From a virus, in IMG/VR virus record IMGVR_UViG_3300034104_001666, positions 1 to 35,536 of that record: a stretch of 35,536 nucleotides of DNA. The stretch is one strand, 5' to 3'. A model generated the notes under the pieces. It made no database searches. It saw nothing but the letters and a program-made list of their open reading frames with translations, and was not told the DNA's origin. Position 1 is the first letter of the stretch; every line of letters starts with the position of its first letter. A program made the translations under genes and the position numbers. Positions 27,945 through 35,207 of the stretch are shown piece by piece.

Positions 27945-28904
27945 TTACTTTCCTCCATTGGATTTGATATTGAGTCTTACTGTTTCATTACCGATAACTT
28001 TTGGTACATAACCTAGAAGTTTTTCAACTGTTGTAGAGTCAACTGTCTCACGACCTTTAACTGTTGACCAGCTTATCTGGATACCACTTTTGGTAGTACC
28101 AGTAGTGCCTTCAAGGGATGCCTTGTAGGAATCTCGTTCCTTCTCTAGCTCCTTGATCTTGCTGTCTAACTGTAAGTAGTGCAGTGCGTGCTTGTCAACT
28201 TCATCATCCTCTATCACTACTTCACTAAGGATGATACGTTCTTTTTTTAGACCACCGCAACCCATTGTTTCTGTTGCGTCATAGTACTGGCAGTAGTCTT
28301 TACAGAATGATTGATCCTTCTCTGGTTCAGGTAGAACTGTAGAAGCCTTGACCTGATTCAACCACTCGAAAGCTTGTAGAGCAATAGCTTCATCGTAAGG
28401 TTCTGTATGTACCTTGACATCCTTCTCAGCACCATCGCGTGCAATAGCTACCAAGTTAACTGTCTTGACTTCGTGACCATTCTTGGATAGAAGATAACCA
28501 TAGACCTGCACCTGCCAGCGTTGCTGGGTTGATGGGAAGTAGCTAAGGTTCTTCACCTTACTGGTCTTCCAGTCAATGACAGCACCTGTGCTTGGTACAA
28601 ATAAATCTACGTGCGCCTTCATATCACCATAGGCAACTTCAGTTTCCACTAGGTATTCTTTACCTTCAGGATCTATATGACCGATAGCATCTTCAATAGC
28701 TGCGTGGATAGCAGTACCCATAATTGCAGCTAACTTAGATTGATTATCATTGGTTTCAGGTTGTGCGTTCAACCGGTACCAGACCTTACGACGGCAACCA
28801 CCAATCTCTGATGGACCTACCTGTGTCTGTGTACTACGTGAACGACTAGCATCCTTGGTATGTAATACGTGTAACAGTAATTCCTTTGGATCTTCTATCG
28901 CCAT
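27945..28904 (-). CDS. Cas4/RecB-like PD-(D/E)XK exonuclease
   Basis: This encodes 319 residues. N-terminal PSEIGGCRRKVWYRL resembles the first Cys-containing motif of Cas4/AddB-type nucleases. The core is HVDLFVPSTGAVIDWKTSKV (Asp and D-W-K), then QVQVYGYLL (motif QxxxY). Cysteines at CKDYCQYY and a later GCGG may complete an iron-sulfur cluster. A helical C-terminal region with KIKELEKERDSYKASLEG follows. Such phage enzymes resect DNA ends for recombination. First large gene of the leftward replication operon. No CRISPR array is nearby, so an adaptation role is not supported. Confidence 0.85.
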   Translation of the reverse strand: MAIEDPKELLLHVLHTKDASRSRSTQTQVGPSEIGGCRRKVWYRLNAQPETNDNQSKLAAIMGTAIHAAIEDAIGHIDPEGKEYLVETEVAYGDMKAHVDLFVPSTGAVIDWKTSKVKNLSYFPSTQQRWQVQVYGYLLSKNGHEVKTVNLVAIARDGAEKDVKVHTEPYDEAIALQAFEWLNQVKASTVLPEPEKDQSFCKDYCQYYDATETMGCGGLKKERIILSEVVIEDDEVDKHALHYLQLDSKIKELEKERDSYKASLEGTTGTTKSGIQISWSTVKGRETVDSTTVEKLLGYVPKVIGNETVRLNIKSNGGK

Positions 28905-28990
28905 TTTCTATTGTCCCTCCAGACAAGCCACGTATCGAATCCGTATGCTGCGACAAAGCCTAGCAATAAACCAAACAGAAAAGCAACCAT
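28895..28990 (-). CDS. Single-pass membrane micro-protein
   Basis: This encodes 31 residues, MVAFLFGLLLGFVAAYGFDT and so on, ending in a basic VWRDNRKWR tail, so one N-terminal membrane helix. The ATG directly follows the previous stop and the end overlaps the nuclease gene by 10 bases; GGAGGGACAAT in its tail is that gene's ribosome site. Function unknown. Confidence 0.5.
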   Translation of the reverse strand: MVAFLFGLLLGFVAAYGFDTWLVWRDNRKWR

Positions 28991-29332
28991 TTATTCCAAC
29001 TCCTTATCAGTATCTTCTTCGGTTTCTTTTGTACCGAAGAGCCATTCTACCAGCGCGGGATTATCCTTGAGAGTGTCCACGATGTGATACCCCACTAGAT
29101 CGCACACCTCTTCTGCATCGAATCGCTTGCGATTAGCAAGTAACGATTCGTGGATAACAGCGTGCGTTACTTCGTGCATTAACACGTGGATCATTTTATC
29201 TTCTGGCAAGTTATGCCTAAGAGATATCCGATTGTTACCCGATATGGTCATACCGTAACTGTCTTCGTCGTGGTGTTTGTAATCGATCTTGTATTTCTGA
29301 CCGAAGATTTTTACCGAATAGATTCTAGGCAT
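28991..29332 (-). CDS. HExxH metallopeptidase-like protein
   Basis: This encodes 113 residues from ATG at 29332. A GTG at 29347 would fall almost on the predicted transcription start. After a beta segment (RIYSVKIFGQKYKIDYKHHD) comes the zinc motif VLMHEVTHAVIHE, then EEVCDLVGYHIVDTLKDN, whose Glu may be the third ligand. The C-terminus is acidic. The fold resembles small ImmA/IrrE-like or minimal gluzincin phage proteins. Targets could be a host repressor or other regulator, but this is inferred. First gene of the leftward replication operon. Confidence 0.75.
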   Translation of the reverse strand: MPRIYSVKIFGQKYKIDYKHHDEDSYGMTISGNNRISLRHNLPEDKMIHVLMHEVTHAVIHESLLANRKRFDAEEVCDLVGYHIVDTLKDNPALVEWLFGTKETEEDTDKELE

Positions 29333-29361
29333 AGCCAAGGATAGCACGGCGTGTCTAGGTT

Positions 29362-29377
29362 CCTATACCAAGCTGAG
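29362..29377 (-). promoter_or_regulatory. Leftward promoter element of the replication operon
   Basis: The minus strand reads CTCAGCTTGGTATAGG, sharing 14 bases with the element before terminase. TGGTATAGG has extended -10 form (TATAGG 29367-29362), predicting a start near 29355, about 23 bases before the metallopeptidase ATG. There is no obvious -35, as in an extended -10 or phage-sigma promoter. Confidence 0.55.
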
Positions 29378-29383
29378 TATGTC

Positions 29384-29389
29384 TATAAT
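29384..29389 (+). promoter_or_regulatory. Possible rightward -10 box
   Basis: TATAAT at 29384-29389 would start a rightward transcript near 29396, before the zinc-ribbon gene. A similar TATAAT follows the same repeat element at 17061-17066. No good -35 is visible in either case. Confidence 0.35.
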
Positions 29390-29455
29390 ATGAGCCGTAG
29401 GCGAATAACGGTAGCGGCCCTAGAAGGGCCGAGCCAGAAGGTGAGGCCCGACAAT

Positions 29456-29713
29456 ATGCGGCTCCGTCTACTCACCCTGCCAAGAATGAAAGGCAGACAC
29501 CGTAGCTACGGTATCCTTCCTGAGCCTTCTGGTGCCGATCTGAGGGACTTTGGCCCTATCCACGTCTGTACCTGTGGCTCCCAAGTCTTTAACGTTATGG
29601 CCTCCTTTGAGGATTACGAGCTGGTCTGGTATGCCCTAGATGCTGAGTGTGTTTCCTGTGGAAACCTTGTGGTCGTACCCTGTCCACCGGATAACCCAGA
29701 CTTTCAGGCATAA
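29456..29713 (+). CDS. Zinc-ribbon protein on the opposite strand
   Basis: This encodes 85 residues from ATG at 29456 with GGTGAGG upstream. The frame is open from 29351, but the -10 box at 29384 and hairpin-rich leader (GGCCCT/AGGGCC) argue against earlier starts. CTCGS and CVSCG frame the block VFNVMASFEDYELVWYALDA, a conserved phage zinc-ribbon pattern I recall but cannot name. It is a lone rightward gene between two leftward operons, and its own regulation suggests a regulatory role. Confidence 0.7.
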   Translation: MRLRLLTLPRMKGRHRSYGILPEPSGADLRDFGPIHVCTCGSQVFNVMASFEDYELVWYALDAECVSCGNLVVVPCPPDNPDFQA

Positions 29714-29748
29714 AAAAAGAAGCCCCCCACCCCGAAGGGCGGAGGGCT
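29712..29748 (-). terminator. Leftward intrinsic terminator
   Basis: On the minus strand an imperfect about 12-bp GC stem (29721-29748, tetraloop CGAA/TTCG) is followed after two bases by seven U's (29718-29712). It ends the tail-lysis operon 20 bases after the last holin-like gene. Confidence 0.85.
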
Positions 29749-29767
29749 GTAGCCTCGCAGTCAAACT

Positions 29768-29962
29768 TTACTTAGCTGAGTTCTTACCAAATTCTGTAGC
29801 TTTTGGATCTAGTGCCTTAAGCAGTGGTCCTGCGATAGCAGCTACTCCTGCTGATAGCAAAGCCTTTGGATCTGTAACTCCTGCTAGGTACAGTGCGATT
29901 ACTGATGCTACTGCTGCACGAAGATATGTAGCTGCGACAGCCTTTAGTTGCTTCTTGTTCAT
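29768..29962 (-). CDS. Holin-like membrane protein
   Basis: This encodes 64 residues with two hydrophobic stretches (AATYLRAAVASVIALYLAG and ALLSAGVAAIAGPLLKAL), charged ends and a basic start (MNKKQLKA). The size, two helices and location directly after the endolysin gene fit a holin or a small accessory membrane protein. The start overlaps the endolysin stop. With the other membrane protein at 30408-30611 it brackets the endolysin. Confidence 0.65.
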   Translation of the reverse strand: MNKKQLKAVAATYLRAAVASVIALYLAGVTDPKALLSAGVAAIAGPLLKALDPKATEFGKNSAK

Positions 29963-30411
29963 TTGCTCTCCTTCTTCTTAGGTAGAGGCTTAACTGCTGC
30001 CTTTACTTTATTGATCTTGGTTACTACACCCAACCAAGGAAACCAAGGTGAGGTGTCTTCTCCACAGGTCTCCTTGATGGAGATGTGAAGATGCTTATGG
30101 TGAGGGTTACTACCGGTGTATTCACGGATTCCCTTTTCCTTAGACCAGATCCTGCCGTTGAATATCAGGTACTTAACGCGTGGGTCTGCCTTAAGGTTTT
30201 CAAAAGCTACAGCGCAGTCAATACCATTGACAATATCGTGTGTAATGTCTACCGCATACCCTGAGTTGTGGTCAGAGTTTGGGTTCTGGTGTACGTGTGC
30301 CTTAGATGGGAGTAACCCATCGCTTGCCTTCTTGCGCTTAGGGCGCAGGGCTGTAGCCTGACGTAACGCTGCAATAGCAGCAGGTGCTGCCCTCTTTGCT
30401 AATGGAATCAT
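29959..30411 (-). CDS. Endolysin, M15-type peptidase
   Basis: This encodes 150 residues. The zinc-peptidase core shows SDHNSGYAVDITHD (His48, Asp55) and a distal HHKHLHI (His107 or His109), as in L-alanyl-D-glutamate and D-Ala-D-Ala peptidases of family M15. GLLPSKAHVHQNPNSDH matches the entry of this fold. The C-terminal about 30 residues are basic (KVKAAVKPLPKKKESK) and may bind cell wall. It would cut peptide cross-links of the host wall at lysis. No signal peptide is seen, so export would depend on the adjacent holin-like proteins. Confidence 0.85.
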   Translation of the reverse strand: MIPLAKRAAPAAIAALRQATALRPKRKKASDGLLPSKAHVHQNPNSDHNSGYAVDITHDIVNGIDCAVAFENLKADPRVKYLIFNGRIWSKEKGIREYTGSNPHHKHLHISIKETCGEDTSPWFPWLGVVTKINKVKAAVKPLPKKKESK

Positions 30412-30611
30412 TTGCTCCCTCTCTGTATCATAATCTGATAAAGAATCTCAACCTTTTCCTCTAACCTAATAACGGAATCTTTGAGGCTTGATCCTGAGTT
30501 GGGTTTAAGTTCATTCAAGTAATGCTTGACCAACCAGCGTACTGATGCAACAAAGCCACCAATGATTGTGCATACCGCAACAGCTACTGTTGCATAGTCT
30601 TGTGCCTGCAT
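30408..30611 (-). CDS. Holin candidate with one membrane helix and coiled tail
   Basis: This encodes 67 residues. One hydrophobic helix (TVAVAVCTIIGGFVASVRWL, about 8-27) is followed by a basic, coiled-coil-like tail (DSVIRLEEKVEILYQIMIQR). Similar single-helix proteins with a coiled tail are often annotated as holins in actinobacterial phages. It starts within the stop of the large tail gene and overlaps the endolysin start. Confidence 0.7.
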   Translation of the reverse strand: MQAQDYATVAVAVCTIIGGFVASVRWLVKHYLNELKPNSGSSLKDSVIRLEEKVEILYQIMIQRGSK

Positions 30612-32521
30612 TAGATTGTCCTAATCGTTACTAAGAGCAATCCGCCATATCCGGAGAATCGCTTATCTGATGGAGTAGCATTTCTAAAATCCATCTCTTC
30701 GATGAGACCGATGTAAGACTCACCAGTTCTAAAGTCCTGAATCTGGATGCTGTCGCCTCTGTTTTCAATCAACTCTAGCTGTGCCATACGTGCAAAGGCA
30801 GAGCCTTCATATCCAATCTCTACTCCAAAGTGATCGCTCTCGTGATCAAAGCAGGATATTGGGTATTGGATAAGGCGCTGGCGTGGTACTGCTGGCAATG
30901 ACTTAAGCTGGTAGCCGGTAAAGAGTGGCCCCTTGCTTGCATCAGTAGTTGATCTACTGAAGGTAAACTGGAAGCCAAGATATTCTTGAGCTGTCTGTGG
31001 GTAGTTGATGTTGATTTCAGGTACTGCAGATTCCTGTGAAAAGCTACCGATAGTTGCAAAGTTATCCAGTGAGTCAACCGACTGGATGATAATGCCACCA
31101 TTACTGGTATCTACTCTGGCCTGCATCAGCTTGAATATCTTTGTTTCAAGGGTGTTGTATCGGATGTAACCGGTACGCAAGTAACCAGTTGGTACAAGGC
31201 TAGTTGTTGACTCGGCATAGACTGTGTTACCTGTGGCAAAGGCAGCTCTATCAGAGTTACCAAAGAAGGCTACCTGGTTAGCGCTGGCTGTTATACCAGT
31301 TGCTATAAGGTCATAGGCCCAAGGGAAGAATAGTGAATTGGCAAGTATGTTGGTGGATAAATCTGTTCGGATTAACCCTGCCTCACCGTCTACTGTGGTA
31401 GCAATATAAGCAAAGCGATCACGGAAGGCAATAGCATTACAAGCTGCCTGGTCATAGAGCAACGGTCCATAGGATATGTTGCCAGTGGCATCAGAGATGC
31501 CCACTCTAAAGCCTAGGTTGGTAGCAAGGACTGCGTAGGTTCCAAGGTACACATCGAAGTCATTGATGCGCTCACCCTGTGGCAAGTCAATAACTACAGT
31601 AGGTGTTTCCAGTGTTGGGAAGCCTAGCGCGTTAGCATTGGCAACATCTAGTGCTATCTTAAATACAGATGATGATGTGCCATTAGGATCGTAGCCTGAG
31701 ATATAAATAGCGCTAGGTCCTTCTGCAATACTTGACCATACCCAGTTAGCGTTAGGATGTGTATAGAGTGCAGTAGGTAGGGCCGTAGAAGCACTAGCAT
31801 TAGCGTTAAGTTCATAGATAGCAGAACCGATAGCAACGATAAGACGCTGTTTTACATAGCGGATAGTGGCACGAGTAGTGCTAGTTGCTGTGTAGATTTC
31901 GGTATCGCTAGTAGACCCAGAGATATTACCTCGATGGACTGTTGAACCGTTTACAAAAAAGTACTGATTACCATTAGTGGTAAGGCTGTAGATAGTAGAT
32001 GCTGTACCAGTCTGTGTATAAGTAGTTGAACTACCACCAGTAGTAATCTTCTTTAGCGCTGTGCCATCTGTGACTAAGATGCAATCATTGGTGCCATCAT
32101 TAACACCGATTATCTGAGCAGGGGCAGCGCCAGCATAGAAGGATGCAGTGTCATTAAGCAGGGTAGCTTGGCCTCTGGTCCAAATGTCCATACCCTTAGA
32201 TTCGGTAAACTGAAAGCGTAGCGACTCTTCCTGTGCTGGCTCAAAGTATTTAATACCTGCGCCAAGGTGGAAGGATGACTGTGATCTGGTCCACCAACCA
32301 GTGAGCGTCTGCTCACCAGCTTCTCGTGTCTGGTCAATCTGTTGTTTACGATACTGCGCTGTTACTCGACGATATGGTGCATCATCTGAGGTAAGCAAGA
32401 AGAACGGTAGACCAGCTATCGCTACATCGTAGGCTTCACCTGTTGAAGTAAAGGTTGTAGAGTTAGCAGGATTGGAAAGTACGTAGGGTATGCCTTCAGT
32501 AATATCATCGCCGTATGGCAT
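30611..32521 (-). CDS. Tail protein with probable beta-propeller repeats
   Basis: This encodes 636 residues, strand-rich throughout. Repeating blades such as TIRYVKQRLIVAIGSAIYEL, DFDVYLGTYAVLATNLGFRV and CNAIAFRDRFAYIATTVDGE alternate with glycine and serine turns. The C-terminal part has KIFKLMQARVDTSNGGIIIQ and GSFARMAQLEL-like segments. This recalls T7 gp12-type nozzle proteins (tail tubular protein B), which form the distal tail tube. It sits with an adaptor-like gene and fibre genes upstream and lysis genes downstream. The nozzle assignment is an inference from fold pattern and size. Confidence 0.65.
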   Translation of the reverse strand: MPYGDDITEGIPYVLSNPANSTTFTSTGEAYDVAIAGLPFFLLTSDDAPYRRVTAQYRKQQIDQTREAGEQTLTGWWTRSQSSFHLGAGIKYFEPAQEESLRFQFTESKGMDIWTRGQATLLNDTASFYAGAAPAQIIGVNDGTNDCILVTDGTALKKITTGGSSTTYTQTGTASTIYSLTTNGNQYFFVNGSTVHRGNISGSTSDTEIYTATSTTRATIRYVKQRLIVAIGSAIYELNANASASTALPTALYTHPNANWVWSSIAEGPSAIYISGYDPNGTSSSVFKIALDVANANALGFPTLETPTVVIDLPQGERINDFDVYLGTYAVLATNLGFRVGISDATGNISYGPLLYDQAACNAIAFRDRFAYIATTVDGEAGLIRTDLSTNILANSLFFPWAYDLIATGITASANQVAFFGNSDRAAFATGNTVYAESTTSLVPTGYLRTGYIRYNTLETKIFKLMQARVDTSNGGIIIQSVDSLDNFATIGSFSQESAVPEININYPQTAQEYLGFQFTFSRSTTDASKGPLFTGYQLKSLPAVPRQRLIQYPISCFDHESDHFGVEIGYEGSAFARMAQLELIENRGDSIQIQDFRTGESYIGLIEEMDFRNATPSDKRFSGYGGLLLVTIRTI

Positions 32522-32541
32522 TAGTTAATTACCTCTTCCCA

Positions 32542-33378
32542 TTAGTCAACCTGTGCTTTTGTATAACGAACGATTACAATTCCTGAACCACCATTACCAC
32601 CTGTTGCAGAATTACCTGATGTAACAGTAGTTCCACCACCGCCACTACCAGTATTTGCAGCGCCAGCGCTACCGTTACTGTTATAGCCAGAAGCTCCACC
32701 GCCACCAGCACCAGCTGATCCGCCTGCTCCTGCACCTCCAGCGGCATATCTTCCTGAAGAACCTGTTCCTGTTACTGATGCCCAAGTGGAATAAGCATTT
32801 GTTCCTGCACCACCGTTGACGGTTGAACCAGCAGCTCCGCTTCCTCCACCACCACCTGAGTTTCCACCATTGTAAATTCCATTAAATCCACTACCACCTG
32901 CGTTGCCTTGTCCAGCAGTTCCAGCACCCGCTGGTGGGTTTACTATTGTTCCACCACCATAGACCCAACCGCTATCTCCTTGACCAGAACCACCATTGGT
33001 TTGAAAGAATCCACCACCAGTAGTTGAGTTTGCACCTAGAGAAGAAGAGCCACCAACAGAACCACTTCCTCCACCACCAACAGTGACAGAGTAATTATTT
33101 ATAGCTAGGCTTGGGCTAAATAACGTTAAACCACCAGCTCCACCACCACCACCAACTAGATAGTTCTGAAATGGGGTGTCAACATACTGAGCGCTACTAC
33201 CTGCGCCACCGCCTGCAACAACAAGGATGTCGCAAGATAATGAATTGCCTGTAACTCCTAGCGTTCCGTTACCAGTAAAGGTTCTGTAATAGTAGGTAGC
33301 ATCAGATGTAAGAGTGCCACCAGTTACGATTGCTTTCCCACGTCTTGATGAAGAAAGGATTCCTAAGATTGGACTCAA
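32542..33378 (-). CDS. Glycine-rich tail-associated protein
   Basis: This encodes 278 residues from TTG at 33378, with GGGGATC upstream and TTGA overlap with the previous stop. An ATG at 33420 in the same frame is possible but less well placed. After about 40 residues (SPILGILSSSRRGKAI) come FTGNGTLGV and LVVAGGGAGSS, then long Gly-rich stretches with repeated GGSG/GAGG, ending GGNGGSGIVIVRY. This glycine-rich sandwich domain is common in phage tail and fibre proteins and is probably adhesive or structural. The last strand IVIVRYTKAQ is typical of the family. Confidence 0.8.
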   Translation of the reverse strand: MSPILGILSSSRRGKAIVTGGTLTSDATYYYRTFTGNGTLGVTGNSLSCDILVVAGGGAGSSAQYVDTPFQNYLVGGGGGAGGLTLFSPSLAINNYSVTVGGGGSGSVGGSSSLGANSTTGGGFFQTNGGSGQGDSGWVYGGGTIVNPPAGAGTAGQGNAGGSGFNGIYNGGNSGGGGGSGAAGSTVNGGAGTNAYSTWASVTGTGSSGRYAAGGAGAGGSAGAGGGGASGYNSNGSAGAANTGSGGGGTTVTSGNSATGGNGGSGIVIVRYTKAQVD

Positions 33379-34295
33379 GACAGATCCCCAATTATTGTGA
33401 AGGTATTGCTTCCTGTACATATAACTGTTGCTGCTGAGAAACGTGCTCTTAGGATTGGAGCGCCTGATGTTGCACCTGTTGAGGTGATAGTTACACCAGC
33501 ACCTGCTGCAAAGCTAGTAAGTCCAACACCGATTGACTGAACGTTTATCTGCTCACCTGCTGTAAAGACTGACGGTGGGATAGTTACTGTTACCGCGCTA
33601 GCATTAGTAGTTGTAACTAGCTTGCCAGAGTCTGCAGCTACCAAGGTGTAGGTGGTACCAGTCTGGGCATTGAACGCAAGGTTAACCACTGGCGCAGTTA
33701 AAGTCTTATTGGTTAGAGTATCTGTTGTTGCGCGACCTACCAGAGTATCGGTAGATGTTGGTAGGGTTAGAGTTCCAGTGTTGCTGATTGTAGAAATCAC
33801 TGGTGCTGTCAGAGTCTTGTTAGTCAAGGTATCTGTGGTTGCTTTACCTACTAAGGTGTCTGTCGCTGCAGGTAGCGTAAGCGTTGTAGTGCCAGCTACT
33901 GCGGTTGCCTGCACTGTAGTCGTACCAGATGTTGCACCAGCAAAAGGCAGGTTAGCTACAGGTGGTACAGTGGCCTGGAAGTTGGTTAGATCGTAAGATG
34001 AAAGTACGTGCTTGACCGTAGCTCCTGCAGTGTGTGTTGTTGCAGAAGTACCAGCACGACCACGAACAATGGTCATTGTATCTGAAGCTACGTTGGTAAT
34101 AAAGACAATCTCTTCGTTAATGGTGTCCACATCAATAGCAACAGTGAAGACATCTACGTTGCCTGCTGCAAGTGATACACCACCCATAAGGGCAGAACCA
34201 GTACCAGTAGCCACAACCATAGTAGTAGCACCAGAAGTAGCAATGGCGTTTTGTAGAGTAGTCTCAATACTGGTAGACGAATATTTACTGGTCAT
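33375..34295 (-). CDS. Fibre-like structural protein with internal repeats
   Basis: This encodes 306 residues, Thr/Ala/Val-rich and strand-rich. Residues of about 140-205 contain two copies of a unit built on ATTDTLTNKTLTAPV, preceded by LTLPAATDTLVG or LTLPTSTDTLVG. This motif is very common in phage tail fibre and capsid-decoration proteins. N-terminal segment INEEIVFITNVASDTMTIVR is a small beta domain also seen in structural proteins. It is probably a tail fibre or appendage joined to the glycine-rich protein. Coupled by overlap to that gene. Confidence 0.75.
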   Translation of the reverse strand: MTSKYSSTSIETTLQNAIATSGATTMVVATGTGSALMGGVSLAAGNVDVFTVAIDVDTINEEIVFITNVASDTMTIVRGRAGTSATTHTAGATVKHVLSSYDLTNFQATVPPVANLPFAGATSGTTTVQATAVAGTTTLTLPAATDTLVGKATTDTLTNKTLTAPVISTISNTGTLTLPTSTDTLVGRATTDTLTNKTLTAPVVNLAFNAQTGTTYTLVAADSGKLVTTTNASAVTVTIPPSVFTAGEQINVQSIGVGLTSFAAGAGVTITSTGATSGAPILRARFSAATVICTGSNTFTIIGDLS

Positions 34296-34304
34296 TGGTT
34301 TTCC

Positions 34305-35207
34305 TTATTTTGTGTAGTGAATACGGATTGGGTACTTGTCGGCTAACTTGAGTGCTTCTTCTTGCAGGCGTTGCTGGTACAAAGCAAAGATGTACTTAGA
34401 TGCAGAGGATCCAGCAGTAGACGGTAGCTTGGTATCGTTCATATCAGCTTCTGCGCTAGATAGGTTGATACGTCCAGCATCAAGATATGAAAGCAACTTG
34501 TATGAGGCACCAAGGACTACTACATCCTGACAGGATGCTGGCAGGCCAGTAACGTCAGCAAAGTCATCTGTATTGTTATCAAGAGTATTTGGTGTTGCAG
34601 TGTAGTAAACCTGAATAGTTCTACCAGGCTGTACGTTGTCATAGATATTGATGGTGTTGGTTGTATTAAAGGTTGCAATGTTTGCCATACCATCCATACG
34701 CCAGCGGTTAATAGGCAACCACTCAAGGCTAGATCCTGTAGTCTGCCAAGATACATAGAGGATATCTTCGGCATCATCAGGTAGCGCATAGGTAGTCTGT
34801 GATGCGTTATAGGTAAAGGTATAAGGCTGTGCTATCCAGAGCTTGGGATAGAAGCTGTTGATTGTGTCGTTGATAGCCCTCTTAATGGCGCTACGTGGGA
34901 AGGTAGGAGACAGAGTAACCTGTGCATACTGTGAGTGAGGTGAGGCAGTAGTACCCTGATAGCCACGACCAAAGCCTGGTATGACGTTGAGTGTATTACT
35001 TGCTGCTGTAAATGAATCAATCCAGATGAGTTCATCATCAATCTCGATAACACCTTTAGCAAGGTTAGACGATGATCCGACAAGGATTTCAGTAGTCGTT
35101 GTAGTCAAACCAGCAGGGTTAGCTACATAGGTAATGCGGTCTTGACGTAAGGCATACCCCTGTAGGTTAGCTCGTACCTCATCGACCATATCATTTAGCG
35201 TTGGCAT
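34305..35207 (-). CDS. Head-tail adaptor / tail tubular A-like protein (tentative)
   Basis: This encodes 300 residues (MPTLNDMVDEVRANLQGYAL). An N-terminal helix is followed by a small strand domain (EIDDELIWIDSFTA and NVIPGFGRGYQGT), then AIKRAINDTINSFYPKLWIA, LPDDAEDILYVSWQ, INRWRMDG and PGRTIQVYYTATP. The C-terminal helices end YQQRLQEEALKLADKYP. This order resembles adaptor or gatekeeper proteins such as T7 gp11 in short-tailed phages. Start shares bases with the glycosyltransferase stop. The function is inferred from pattern and from the nozzle-like gene downstream. Confidence 0.6.
   Translation of the reverse strand: MPTLNDMVDEVRANLQGYALRQDRITYVANPAGLTTTTTEILVGSSSNLAKGVIEIDDELIWIDSFTAASNTLNVIPGFGRGYQGTTASPHSQYAQVTLSPTFPRSAIKRAINDTINSFYPKLWIAQPYTFTYNASQTTYALPDDAEDILYVSWQTTGSSLEWLPINRWRMDGMANIATFNTTNTINIYDNVQPGRTIQVYYTATPNTLDNNTDDFADVTGLPASCQDVVVLGASYKLLSYLDAGRINLSSAEADMNDTKLPSTAGSSASKYIFALYQQRLQEEALKLADKYPIRIHYTK

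Noticed and set aside
27945-28904. CRISPR-associated reading of the Cas4-like nuclease
   Set aside because: No repeat-spacer array or other cas gene is in the window; phage Cas4/RecB-like exonucleases are common in recombination modules.
29351-29455. N-terminal extension of the zinc-ribbon gene to 29351 or 29390
   Set aside because: These starts lie upstream of or on the TATAAT box and within hairpin-rich leader; ATG at 29456 has a ribosome site and starts the plausible domain.
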